A DNA stretch of 64,000 nt from Deltaproteobacteria bacterium (GTDB lineage Bacteria; Desulfobacterota; Binatia; UBA9968): the NCBI GenBank assembly GCA_016210115.1, contig JACQUW010000159.1:1-64000 (forward strand), given 5' to 3'. Each line of letters opens with the position of its first letter. The stretch's first letter is position 1. Shown one piece after another: positions 1 to 7,950 of the stretch. The translations under genes and the position numbers were made by a program. The notes beneath the pieces are model-generated. The model had not been told where the DNA came from. It worked only from the letters and a program-made list of their open reading frames with translations, and made no database searches.

Positions 1-63
1 CGGGCTCATCGGACGTCCGCAGCCCTCCACCTTACGCCCCTTCGGCTCGAGTGTCACTTTCAT
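1..63 (-). CDS. Possible start of an unidentified gene running off the left edge
   Basis: Reading leftwards from an ATG at 63, 21 codons stay open to the window edge (N-terminus MKVTLEPKGRK, then a Cys-Gly pair). It would be the next gene downstream of the long minus-strand operon. No convincing ribosome binding site precedes the ATG and the piece is too short to recognise, so it may be chance. Confidence 0.25.
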   Translation of the reverse strand, partial: MKVTLEPKGRKVEGCGRPMSP

Positions 64-114
64 CGTTTAGGGAAACGTCAAACTTCATGAACATTCCCCT
101 TGAACGTGAAACGA

Positions 115-152
115 GAAAAGTAAAATGTTGGATAGGCTACGATTCACTTTTC
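115..152. repeat. Intergenic inverted repeat GAAAAGT/ACTTTTC
   Basis: A 7-base arm at 115-121 is repeated in inverse at 146-152 in an AT-rich stretch with several GTGAAA/TTCAC-like words. It sits just after the stop of the PaaA-like gene and resembles the short-word inverted repeats at 31833, 57802, 58840 and 59397. It could act as a weak terminator. Confidence 0.4.
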
Positions 153-178
153 ACTTTTAACTATTTACGCTCCAGCCG

Positions 179-910
179 CTACAGCGCAAGATCGATGCCT
201 TTCGGCAGCTCCGCCCCTATGCGATTTTTCGGTGGAAATTTGAGCCCGCACTCGCGCATCACCGGTTTAATGTCGTTGATATAGTCCTGCATGACCTCTC
301 CGCTCTCTTTATTCTTGAGACCAACCCTGACCGCGTATCGATTGGCGGCGCTATCCGGCCGGCCGAAGGAGAGGAGGGAAACTCCGAACCACTTGTTGAA
401 AAACTTTTGCGCCAGAGGACGCTTCCGCTTATCCTTGCAAAATTGTTTGACGACCTGCTCCCCAAACCCCTCGTGTTCCTCCTCTTCTTCCAGAATCTTT
501 CCCACGATGCGAGCATAAGGGGAATAGCTGCAATTCCGATAGAGGCTAAGCTGAAACTCACCGGCGCGATCGAAAAGAAACTGCGCGACGCCCAGCTCCA
601 ACCAGCTTTCCGCCAACGGCACCTGTTTTTTTCCTGTCGCAAGCTGATCCGTGACCAGCGCTTCTAAATTGCCTCCCAAGCCGCCATAGAGCTTCACAGT
701 ATCTTCATAGTGCTCCAACTCTTCCGCGATCTGAGAAGCAACGACTTTCTTGTACCGAAGCTCCGGAACGTATTTCAGCGCGTGTCCGAAAAGGTGAGCC
801 GCCATGCTTTCACGATAGGCTTGACTCTCCAGTAACTGTCGCACTGTTTTGAGATATCTCGGATCATCTTTGAATTGCCCTAATTGCATTTTCCTTGTGA
901 AAGCTTTCAT
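179..910 (-). CDS. PaaA-like di-iron ferritin-fold protein
   Basis: 243 residues. Paired ExxH motifs typical of carboxylate-bridged di-iron proteins are visible: a glutamate near 34, ExxH at 64-67, a glutamate at 118 and ExxH at 143-146 inside a run of five glutamates. Size and motif order resemble the catalytic PaaA subunit of phenylacetyl-CoA epoxidase and related ferritin-like oxygenases. The start at 910 is chosen because AGGAAGTCGAGG lies just upstream; the frame continues further upstream but there overlaps the DUF35 gene. It is the last complete gene of the operon. None of the other Paa epoxidase subunits (B, C, D, E) is nearby, so the hydroxylase role is inference; a ferritin-like redox or scavenging role is possible. 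Confidence 0.7.
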   Translation of the reverse strand: MKAFTRKMQLGQFKDDPRYLKTVRQLLESQAYRESMAAHLFGHALKYVPELRYKKVVASQIAEELEHYEDTVKLYGGLGGNLEALVTDQLATGKKQVPLAESWLELGVAQFLFDRAGEFQLSLYRNCSYSPYARIVGKILEEEEEHEGFGEQVVKQFCKDKRKRPLAQKFFNKWFGVSLLSFGRPDSAANRYAVRVGLKNKESGEVMQDYINDIKPVMRECGLKFPPKNRIGAELPKGIDLAL

Positions 911-1007
911 TCCTCGACTTCCTTCTCGCTGGAGTTTAATTCTCAACCGAAAAAACGAGCTTCTCGCGCCGCGATTAATCCCTCTCTGCTCGGTTCCCGT
1001 CGGCAGG

Positions 1008-1463
1008 CTAGACGGCGTGGTCTTCAATGGGCTCGAACGCGTGCAAGAAACGCCTCTCGCCTCCGGGTTCGCTCGAGACCTCAATCGGCCTGAATCCCAC
1101 CTTCTGGCCGAGCGTTATTTTTTTCGGATCCGAGCAGGAGATCAAACCGAAGATCCGCAGGCCGGCTACCTCAATAACGCCCAGCACCAAAGGTGAGCGG
1201 AAACCTTGCGGAACACCCGCCTCTTGGATGCAGAATGCGTGGACCGTGCCCTGCTCCGGTAGATCGACCCATTCGAACTGATCGCCGACACATTGAGGAC
1301 AGAATTTTCGCGGCGGCCAGTAAAGCGTGTCACAGGTGCGGCAACGCGTGGTCGTCAACCGCCCCTCGCTTAGGTGAATGTAGTATTCACTCAGGCTGTT
1401 AAAGGCGGCCGACTGGAGGGGATAGGGATCAGCAACGCGCAAATAGAGATCGCTCATAATCAT
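1008..1463 (-). CDS. DUF35 zinc-ribbon/OB-fold acyl-CoA-binding protein
   Basis: 151 residues. A rubredoxin-like zinc ribbon is formed by Cys41-x2-Cys44 and Cys55-x2-Cys58, followed by an OB-fold-like region, the layout of the DUF35/ChsH2 family. In archaea and actinobacteria such proteins form complexes with thiolases or thiolase-like aldolases and bind the acyl-CoA. Its ATG at 1463 overlaps the thiolase stop as ATGA, so the two are probably translationally coupled; a second ATG two codons later is also possible. The neighbour strongly supports a role as the thiolase partner. Final substrate unknown. Confidence 0.85.
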   Translation of the reverse strand: MIMSDLYLRVADPYPLQSAAFNSLSEYYIHLSEGRLTTTRCRTCDTLYWPPRKFCPQCVGDQFEWVDLPEQGTVHAFCIQEAGVPQGFRSPLVLGVIEVAGLRIFGLISCSDPKKITLGQKVGFRPIEVSSEPGGERRFLHAFEPIEDHAV

Positions 1464-2623
1464 GCGGCGCCATAAATGAGAACCAGATGCTCGCCCATCC
1501 CGCTGTTGTTGTGAGTCAGCCCGATTTTCGCTTCCCGGACTTGCCGTTCTCCCGCTTCGCCCCTGAGCTGCGAGTAAATCTCCGCCGCCTGGGCGACGCC
1601 GGTTGCGCCGAGGGGATGGCCACAGCCGATGAGCCCGCCGCGGGGATTCACGACGACCTTGCCCCCATAATCCGAACATCCCCGGGCCACAAACTCACCG
1701 CCCTCCCCCTTCTCGCAGAAGCCAAGCTCCTCGTAGGCGATGATCTCGGCGATCGAAAAACAGTCGTGAACCTCAGCGACGTCAATTTCTTCAGCGGTGA
1801 TTCCGGCCATGCCGTAAGCGTTAGCGGCAGCTTTTTTCATCGGCGGCCAATGGGAGTAGTCATCATGGAGAGCGGAAAGCGAGAATCCCTCCACGACCTG
1901 GCCGCTCCCCAGGATAAAGACCGGTCTGTCGGTTAAATCCCTTGCCCGCTCCTCCGAGGCAAGCACGATTGCTGCGGCCCCGTCCGTGATAGGTGAGCAC
2001 ATGTAGAGGCGCAGCGGAGTGGCAATCATTTTCGAGCAAAGAACCTGCTCCACCTCAGCGCCCTTTTGAAAATGCGCAAAGGGATTCTTTTTTGCGTGGT
2101 TGTGGTTCTTGACGGAGACTAGAGCGAGTTGTTCCTCCGTCGTGCCGTACCGGGTCATATGAGCCTGGGCGGCAAGCGCAAAACAGGGAGGCGCCGTGAC
2201 GCCGTAGCACGCCTCCCAGTCCCGATCAACGCCCGCTCCCATGTTGAAAAGAGCCTCATCCATATTGGGGAGATTGAGTTTTTCCACCCCCAAAACCATA
2301 ATCAGATCCGCAAACCCGGCGGCAATAAAAGCCTGAGCATAGCGGATTCCAACGCTGCCGCTCGCGCACATATGCTCGGTTCGCGCGGAAAGTTTCTGCG
2401 GCTTTATTCCAAGACACTCCGCGACAAGCGAAGCGATATGGCTTTGATTAGCAGTCCTTTCAGGCATGACGGTCCCCACGACCAACCCCTCGATATCTTC
2501 CGGCCGAAGACGAGAGTTGGACGCGAACACCGCCTTACCTGCTTCCCAGATAAGATCCTTTAGACCTGCTTTGCGGGCGCCAAACTGCGTCACGCCCGCA
2601 GCCACTATTGCAACCCGGCGCAT
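1460..2623 (-). CDS. Thiolase family acyltransferase (SCP-x-like)
   Basis: 387 residues. The nucleophile cysteine is Cys86 in HMCASGS, an HDCF motif lies in the second half, and the GHP histidine is His336 in CGHPLGATG. The C-terminal segment reads THNNSGMGEH rather than the Cys-Gly-Gly-Gly loop of classical biosynthetic thiolases, which places it with SCP2/SCP-x-type thiolases and their DUF35-dependent relatives. The likely reaction is CoA-dependent cleavage of a beta-ketoacyl-CoA, or the reverse. It starts 5 bases after the CoA ligase stop and is coupled to the DUF35 gene, so ligase, thiolase and DUF35 form a functional trio. Confidence 0.88.
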   Translation of the reverse strand: MRRVAIVAAGVTQFGARKAGLKDLIWEAGKAVFASNSRLRPEDIEGLVVGTVMPERTANQSHIASLVAECLGIKPQKLSARTEHMCASGSVGIRYAQAFIAAGFADLIMVLGVEKLNLPNMDEALFNMGAGVDRDWEACYGVTAPPCFALAAQAHMTRYGTTEEQLALVSVKNHNHAKKNPFAHFQKGAEVEQVLCSKMIATPLRLYMCSPITDGAAAIVLASEERARDLTDRPVFILGSGQVVEGFSLSALHDDYSHWPPMKKAAANAYGMAGITAEEIDVAEVHDCFSIAEIIAYEELGFCEKGEGGEFVARGCSDYGGKVVVNPRGGLIGCGHPLGATGVAQAAEIYSQLRGEAGERQVREAKIGLTHNNSGMGEHLVLIYGAA

Positions 2624-2628
2624 GAATT

Positions 2629-3969
2629 CTACGGCCTCTGTTCTTCGTAGAGTTTTCTGATCAGCTTTGCCTTCATCTCAAAGCGAGGCAGCGTCCCCGG
2701 GGGAACCAGCTCAACCGCAGGGCTGAAAATCAGCTTATTTTTAAGATTTTCTTCCACGTACCTTTTCAGGGCCTCAAGATTATCCACCGCGGTGCCGTGC
2801 TCAACCTGGATTTTAAGCGGCGGCTCAACCCGCGGTCCAGGCTGGTCGAGGAGTATCTGGATTTCGCCGGTGGTATTGGGCCGCATCTGGGACACCACGT
2901 CCTTGATGGCGGAGGGAAAAACGTTGACCCCCCTCAGGATCAGCATATCATCGGTGCGGCCGACAATGCGCATACGAAATCCGCTCCGGCGACACCGGCA
3001 CGGTTTATTCCATACCACCACCCGATCACGGGAGCGAAAGCGCAACAATGGGACGCAATCCCGTTCTATATGGGTAAAAACGATCTCGCCTTCGACTCCA
3101 TCCTCGATCGGGAGCGACTCGCCGCTGTCAGGATCGATAATCTCTGGAATGACGAAGTCCCCGGCCAAAAAGTGGTTCCCGGTGCGCTGGGGGCACTCCG
3201 CCGCATAAACTGTGACAACGTCGGCGTTCCCAGTTGCCTCGGTAACGACGGCTCCCCAAAGCTCTTCGATCCTCTCCCGGATTCCCGGCACTCCCCCCCC
3301 GGGCTCGGCGCCGCAGAGGATTCGTTTTATGCCGAGGGTCTTGGGATCGATCCCCATTTTTTCTCGGGCATAGTCGGCGAGATAAGATGCGTAGGAAGGC
3401 GTGCAGGTGATGATATCCGCTTTGAGATCCTGGATTGTGGCAATCAGGCGATCAGACGCTCCCGTCCCTACCGGCACAAAAGTCGCGCCGATCGCTTCGA
3501 TCGCGTTGGCAAGAGGCAGGCCGCCCACAAACATGCCGATACCGAATCCCATAATCACGATGCTTGTCGGCCTCACGCCCTCAGACCAGTAGCAGCGAGC
3601 GACGATCTCGATCCAGCGCTTTCGGTCGCGCTCGGTAATGCCGACGTAGCTTGGTCTTCCGGTCGTACCCGACGAAGAATGGAATCGAATTACTTGATCC
3701 AACGGGACCGCTGCATGCTCTCCGAGCGGAGGCTTCTTGAGCTGGCTTTCCCTCAGTTCATCTTTCGTCGTGAACGGAAGCCGCGCGATGTCGGCGACAG
3801 TTCTGATGTCGCTCGCCGCAATTCCTGCCTCCTTTAACTTTCTTCGGTAAAAAGGCGAGTTTTTCTTAAGGTAGTCGATCTGGGTGCGGAGCTTCCGCGC
3901 CTGAAGCTGCTGCAGGCGCGGTAGAGGCATGGTCTCCACCTTCTCGTTCCAGTATGGTGAGTATCTCAT
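2629..3969 (-). CDS. Phenylacetate-CoA ligase family enzyme (PaaK-like)
   Basis: 446 residues, the usual PaaK length. The adenylate-forming P-loop SSSGTTGRPS is at about 98-107, with the family's C-terminal GRTDDMLILRG hinge. It should activate a carboxylic acid to its CoA thioester with ATP. Placed between the HyuA/HyuB-type carboxylase genes and the thiolase, it fits activation of a beta-keto acid, as benzoylacetate-CoA ligase does in acetophenone degradation. It starts 10 bases after the hyuB stop, with no strong ribosome binding site, suggesting coupling. The aryl or alkyl preference cannot be read from sequence. Confidence 0.88.
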   Translation of the reverse strand: MRYSPYWNEKVETMPLPRLQQLQARKLRTQIDYLKKNSPFYRRKLKEAGIAASDIRTVADIARLPFTTKDELRESQLKKPPLGEHAAVPLDQVIRFHSSSGTTGRPSYVGITERDRKRWIEIVARCYWSEGVRPTSIVIMGFGIGMFVGGLPLANAIEAIGATFVPVGTGASDRLIATIQDLKADIITCTPSYASYLADYAREKMGIDPKTLGIKRILCGAEPGGGVPGIRERIEELWGAVVTEATGNADVVTVYAAECPQRTGNHFLAGDFVIPEIIDPDSGESLPIEDGVEGEIVFTHIERDCVPLLRFRSRDRVVVWNKPCRCRRSGFRMRIVGRTDDMLILRGVNVFPSAIKDVVSQMRPNTTGEIQILLDQPGPRVEPPLKIQVEHGTAVDNLEALKRYVEENLKNKLIFSPAVELVPPGTLPRFEMKAKLIRKLYEEQRP

Positions 3970-3979
3970 CGGATTGAAC

Positions 3980-5839
3980 CTAACGGATGTCTCCGGCGAC
4001 GACTTTCACGCCGTAGGGATGGACTTCGCCCGGCCCAAAGCCCATCTGCGGCTGCTTTTTAGCGAGCTCTGCGCGCAGTTTTTTTGTTTGCCCCCAATCG
4101 ATTTCAAAGAGTAGGGCTTCAGCGTCGACCGCCTTAATAGCCACCCCATAGACGTCCCGCGCCTTTTTCAGCGAGAGAAACTCGTCGATAACGTCCTCCA
4201 AGACAAGATTGGGGTCACGTTCTAGAGGATTCCCGTAACCACCCCCGCCGTTCGAGCCGAAGGTGATGTGATCTCCTTTCTTGAGCTTCACGTTGCAGGC
4301 ATACATGCCCAAATTTCTCTCTTCCGCCGTTCCTTTGTTCAGGACGAGCTTGTTCGGCCCGCCGTTGGTCCCGCCCCCGAGCCCCGGGGGCGTGACTTCT
4401 TCACGATCGCCATGGATCGAGTTCACCGCGTCCCCCATAACGTAGAAGTTGCGGTGGATGCCGAACCCGCCCCGATATTTTCCGTCACCGCACGAGTCCT
4501 GGATCGCCTCACATTGAGTGTAGAGGAAGGGATACCAACGCTCGTGAATCTCTATGGGTTGATTCGTCGCCCCGGCGCCGTAAAGCATCATCGCAAACGA
4601 GGGACCGTCTTTATAGCTTCGCGCGCCCTGTCCTCCCTCCAACCACGTGTAGGACACGTAGCGGCGCCCTGTCTTGGGATGGAATCCGCCGAAGCAGCAG
4701 TTGGAGAGATTCACCGTTCCGGCGAAGACTCTTTCCGGCTTGGTCTTGGAAAAGGCCAAACCCCACGCGCACATGGCTGCGGTATCGACCTTTTCATAGC
4801 CGCTCGCGCAGTAGCCGGCCATGGGTGTCGGCGGGAGCACGTGACAGGCGCTCCCGGGTTGAGTGATAACTTTGATGCAGCGAATAACGCCGTGATTCAG
4901 CGGCGCCAAATGCGGAAAACAGTGAAGGGTCCCATCGAAGGTAGCGGAGAGACACGCGGGCAAAGTGAGCCCGCTCGGCCCCTTCGGCGCCAGATCCGAG
5001 CCGGTCCAGTCAAAGGTGACCTGATCACCCTGGATAATCAATTTACAATGAATCTTCACCCGCGGCTTATCCGGATGTCCTTCGTCATGGTCGATATAAT
5101 CCACAAACTCGTAAGTCCCGTCGGCAAGCTCGGCAACCTCTTTGCGAAAGATCCGTTCGGAGTAGTTCATCGTTTCCTCAAAGGTATCGAGAATGGTCTT
5201 CTTGCCATACTTCTCGACGTACTCCAGCAGCCGGCTCTCCATGAGCCTGACCGCCCGATACTGCGCTGCCATGTCGCCGAAGCGCTCATAAGGCACTCGG
5301 ACGTTGAGCTTGATCAACTGCATCGCGGATTTTACCGGTTTATCTTTCTCGTAAACCCGCATGACCGGCAGAAAGAGTCCTTCGGCGTAGCTTTCGATCG
5401 CTTGCGGGTTAAAGGTAGCGGGAACCGGGCCTCCCATGTCGGACCAATGGCAGCAAGACACGGTAAAGGCAAACAGCTCTCCATCCACGAAGACCGGCCG
5501 GATAAGACGCACATCCAACGTATGCGTTCCGCCTCGATAGGGATCGTTCATGATGTAGACATCACCCGGGCGGATCTCTTCGATGTCTTCACGCAGGCAC
5601 TGGAGCGATGCCTCGTAGGTGCCCATGTGAGGAGTGATGTCACGAATTCCGTGCGCGACCAACCTTCCGTCGGCCGTTAGAAGCCCGACAGAATAGTCAT
5701 GGCCCTGGGTGATCACCGGACCATAAGCCACTCGCTCGACCAGGCGACTCGCCTGGGTGCACATGGCGCGAAAGCCGTTGCGAATCACCTCAAACGTAAT
5801 TGGATCCATGGAGGCAACAAATTCTTCTCTTTTTGACAT
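3980..5839 (-). CDS. Hydantoinase B/oxoprolinase-type subunit (HyuB-like)
   Basis: 619 residues, beginning with the typical DPITFEVIRNGF segment after a short N-terminal tail. GGAGG stands 7 bases before the ATG. HyuB-family chains pair with HyuA in N-methylhydantoinase, 5-oxoprolinase, acetone carboxylase and acetophenone carboxylase. The final proline/glycine-rich part carries GSNGGGGYGNP, usual for the family. A CoA ligase, thiolase and DUF35 follow directly, so I favour a ketone carboxylase role over hydantoin hydrolysis, by inference. The hyuA gene lies 40 bases upstream, separated by a palindrome. Confidence 0.87.
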   Translation of the reverse strand: MSKREEFVASMDPITFEVIRNGFRAMCTQASRLVERVAYGPVITQGHDYSVGLLTADGRLVAHGIRDITPHMGTYEASLQCLREDIEEIRPGDVYIMNDPYRGGTHTLDVRLIRPVFVDGELFAFTVSCCHWSDMGGPVPATFNPQAIESYAEGLFLPVMRVYEKDKPVKSAMQLIKLNVRVPYERFGDMAAQYRAVRLMESRLLEYVEKYGKKTILDTFEETMNYSERIFRKEVAELADGTYEFVDYIDHDEGHPDKPRVKIHCKLIIQGDQVTFDWTGSDLAPKGPSGLTLPACLSATFDGTLHCFPHLAPLNHGVIRCIKVITQPGSACHVLPPTPMAGYCASGYEKVDTAAMCAWGLAFSKTKPERVFAGTVNLSNCCFGGFHPKTGRRYVSYTWLEGGQGARSYKDGPSFAMMLYGAGATNQPIEIHERWYPFLYTQCEAIQDSCGDGKYRGGFGIHRNFYVMGDAVNSIHGDREEVTPPGLGGGTNGGPNKLVLNKGTAEERNLGMYACNVKLKKGDHITFGSNGGGGYGNPLERDPNLVLEDVIDEFLSLKKARDVYGVAIKAVDAEALLFEIDWGQTKKLRAELAKKQPQMGFGPGEVHPYGVKVVAGDIR

Positions 5840-5860
5840 GGAAAAACCTCCTATATGTAG

Positions 5861-5880
5861 GGGCGACCGGCCGGTCGCCC
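5861..5880. repeat. Perfect 20-base GC palindrome between hyuA and hyuB
   Basis: GGGCGACCGGCCGGTCGCCC is self-complementary over its full length. It ends on the first base of the hyuA stop codon and lies just ahead of the hyuB ribosome binding site. Palindromes of this type recur in many genomes as dispersed intergenic repeats. Here it could form an RNA hairpin that tunes the hyuA:hyuB ratio. Confidence 0.7.
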
Positions 5881-7928
5881 TAAAGGCTAAGAATTAAATT
5901 CAGATACTCATCCACGCTGGCCTTGACCGCCGGCGGGACCACAGTCGTGGAATCCGACTGTTCCACAATGGCCGGTCCATCAAAGGTGGCGCCGCAGCGA
6001 AGTTTAGCGCGGTCATAAATCCGGCTCGTCACCCATCCTCCAGCCTCGCGGAAATATACTTTACGCTCTCCCTTTAGAGCTTCTTTTGCCGTGCCCTTCT
6101 CCGGGTGCTTTTTGAGCTCTCCCTTAGGCGCCGGCCCTTTAGCCACCAGGCGCGCGTTGACGACCTCGACGTCGGCGAATTCCAACGGAACCGTATAACC
6201 AAATTCCTGCTCATGCCGGGCTAAAAAGTCCTGGACCAGCTTGTCGATATCTTCTCGCGCGAGCTCCCGGCTTGGAATCGGGAGCGTGAAATACTCGGTC
6301 TGAGGGAAGTACTTGACGTCGGCAAGACGCTCAAGCTCTATTTCTTTTTCCACCACGCCTTCACGACGCAGCGCCTCACGGGCATTGGCCTCGAGCTCCG
6401 TATAAGCTTTGTTCACCCTTGCGATATCCACTTCTTTCGCCCGCTGCAGAAGCGGCCGAAGATAATCTTGACGGATCTCAACCTGGAGCTGGCCAAAGGC
6501 CGAAGCAAGACCCGGATACTGCGGAACCAGAACCTTCGGGATTTTCAGCTCCCGCGCCGCTTCCGCCGCATGCAGGGGACCACCTCCGCCGAAAGCAAAA
6601 AGCGCAAACTCCCGCGGATCATAGCCTCTCTCGACAGAGATCAGCCGGGCAGCGTAGGCGATATTGGCATTGGCGACCCGCAGGATACCATCGGCCGCCT
6701 CTTCCACGGTCATGCCAAAAAAGTCCGCAATCTTCCCTTTGATGGCCTTCAGCGCGAGGTCAGGCTGGACTGTCATTTCTCCGCCCAGGAAGGTCTCCGG
6801 GTTGAGCCGGCCGAGAACAAGATTGCAGTCGGTATTGGTGGGCTCTTCACCCCCGAGGCCGTAGCAGGCAGGGCCGGGAAAGGCTCCGGCGCTCTGGGGA
6901 CCGTTTTTGAGAGTCCCTCCTTTGTCGATCCAGGCGATGGAGCCTCCACCGGCGCCGATCGAGTGGACATCGATGCACGGAAAGCGTATCGGAATTTTCC
7001 ATTCCACCTTCCAGCCGGACTCCATGGGAGGTTGTCCACGATAGATCACTGCGAGATCGGTGCTCGTTCCGCCGATGTCGAAGATAATGACGTTGGGAAA
7101 GCCCGCCATCTGACCGATATAAGCGCCCCCCACCACGCCTCCGGCCGGGCCGGACTGACAGGTCCGGGATGGGATCTCTCTGGCGACATCCAGGCTCATC
7201 ACTCCGCCGCCGGAATGGATGATCAGAGTATCGCCTTTATAGCCCCAAGTCCTCAGCTCTTTGGTAAGGTCGGCAAGGTAGCGATCCACGATGGGACCAA
7301 GATAGGCATTGACCGCGGTCGTGCTCGTGCGCTCGAATTCCTTGATCTCCGGAAAGATCTCGTAAGAGTGGCAGATATATGTTCCCGGCATCTCCTCTTT
7401 GAGAATCTCTTTCGTCCGGCGCTCGTGCTCCGAGTTCATGAAAGAATTGATAAAGCAGATCGCGACAGCTTCAATTCCCCTCTTCTTGAAGAGACGGGCT
7501 ACGTGCCTGACCTCTTGTTCGCTCAGAGGAGTCACCACGCTCCCCTCGTAATCCACTCTTTCGGTTACCCCTAAACGGTTACGCCGCGGGACCAGCGAAG
7601 GGTTAGGATCCCACGAAAGATCAAACAGCTCAGGCCGGTCAGCCCGAGCCGCTTCCAGGATATCGCGGAAACCCTTGGTTGTAACCAAACCGGTCTTGGC
7701 TCCTCGTCTCTGAATGATCGCGTTGGTTGCGATAGTGGAGCCGTGCTTGAAGACGATCATTTCCGAAGGCGAGATTCCTGCCTTTCTCAATGCATTCATG
7801 ACGCCTTCTATGAATGTCGGAGGCGTGGAAGGAACCTTTACATTTTTGATGTCTCCCGAAACCGTATCGAGACAGACGAGATCGCTAAACGTCCCCCCGA
7901 TGTCCACAGCCACAATGTACTTACTCAT
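5880..7928 (-). CDS. Hydantoinase A/oxoprolinase-type subunit (HyuA-like)
   Basis: 682 residues, the usual HyuA length. Two phosphate-binding segments of the acetate/sugar-kinase/Hsp70 fold are seen: DIGGTFSDL near residues 9-17 and FDIGGTSTDLA in the middle. HyuA subunits use ATP to activate a carbonyl substrate or bicarbonate together with HyuB. GAGAGGAG precedes the ATG. The frame opens 22 bases after the molybdenum hydroxylase large subunit. The gene order hyuA-hyuB-CoA ligase-thiolase resembles acetophenone carboxylation loci, except that only two carboxylase-type genes are present. Confidence 0.88.
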   Translation of the reverse strand: MSKYIVAVDIGGTFSDLVCLDTVSGDIKNVKVPSTPPTFIEGVMNALRKAGISPSEMIVFKHGSTIATNAIIQRRGAKTGLVTTKGFRDILEAARADRPELFDLSWDPNPSLVPRRNRLGVTERVDYEGSVVTPLSEQEVRHVARLFKKRGIEAVAICFINSFMNSEHERRTKEILKEEMPGTYICHSYEIFPEIKEFERTSTTAVNAYLGPIVDRYLADLTKELRTWGYKGDTLIIHSGGGVMSLDVAREIPSRTCQSGPAGGVVGGAYIGQMAGFPNVIIFDIGGTSTDLAVIYRGQPPMESGWKVEWKIPIRFPCIDVHSIGAGGGSIAWIDKGGTLKNGPQSAGAFPGPACYGLGGEEPTNTDCNLVLGRLNPETFLGGEMTVQPDLALKAIKGKIADFFGMTVEEAADGILRVANANIAYAARLISVERGYDPREFALFAFGGGGPLHAAEAARELKIPKVLVPQYPGLASAFGQLQVEIRQDYLRPLLQRAKEVDIARVNKAYTELEANAREALRREGVVEKEIELERLADVKYFPQTEYFTLPIPSRELAREDIDKLVQDFLARHEQEFGYTVPLEFADVEVVNARLVAKGPAPKGELKKHPEKGTAKEALKGERKVYFREAGGWVTSRIYDRAKLRCGATFDGPAIVEQSDSTTVVPPAVKASVDEYLNLILSL

Positions 7929-7950
7929 ATTTCTCCTCTCCCATCATCTG

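Noticed and set aside
2797-3837. A 346-codon plus-strand frame opposite the PaaK-like gene
   Set aside because: Antisense shadow of a clear adenylate-forming enzyme; no homology-like motifs or ribosome binding site.
4268-5680. A 470-codon open frame on the plus strand opposite hyuB
   Set aside because: It mirrors a strongly conserved HyuB gene, has no recognisable family, and Arg/His/Gly-rich composition typical of antisense frames in GC-rich coding DNA.
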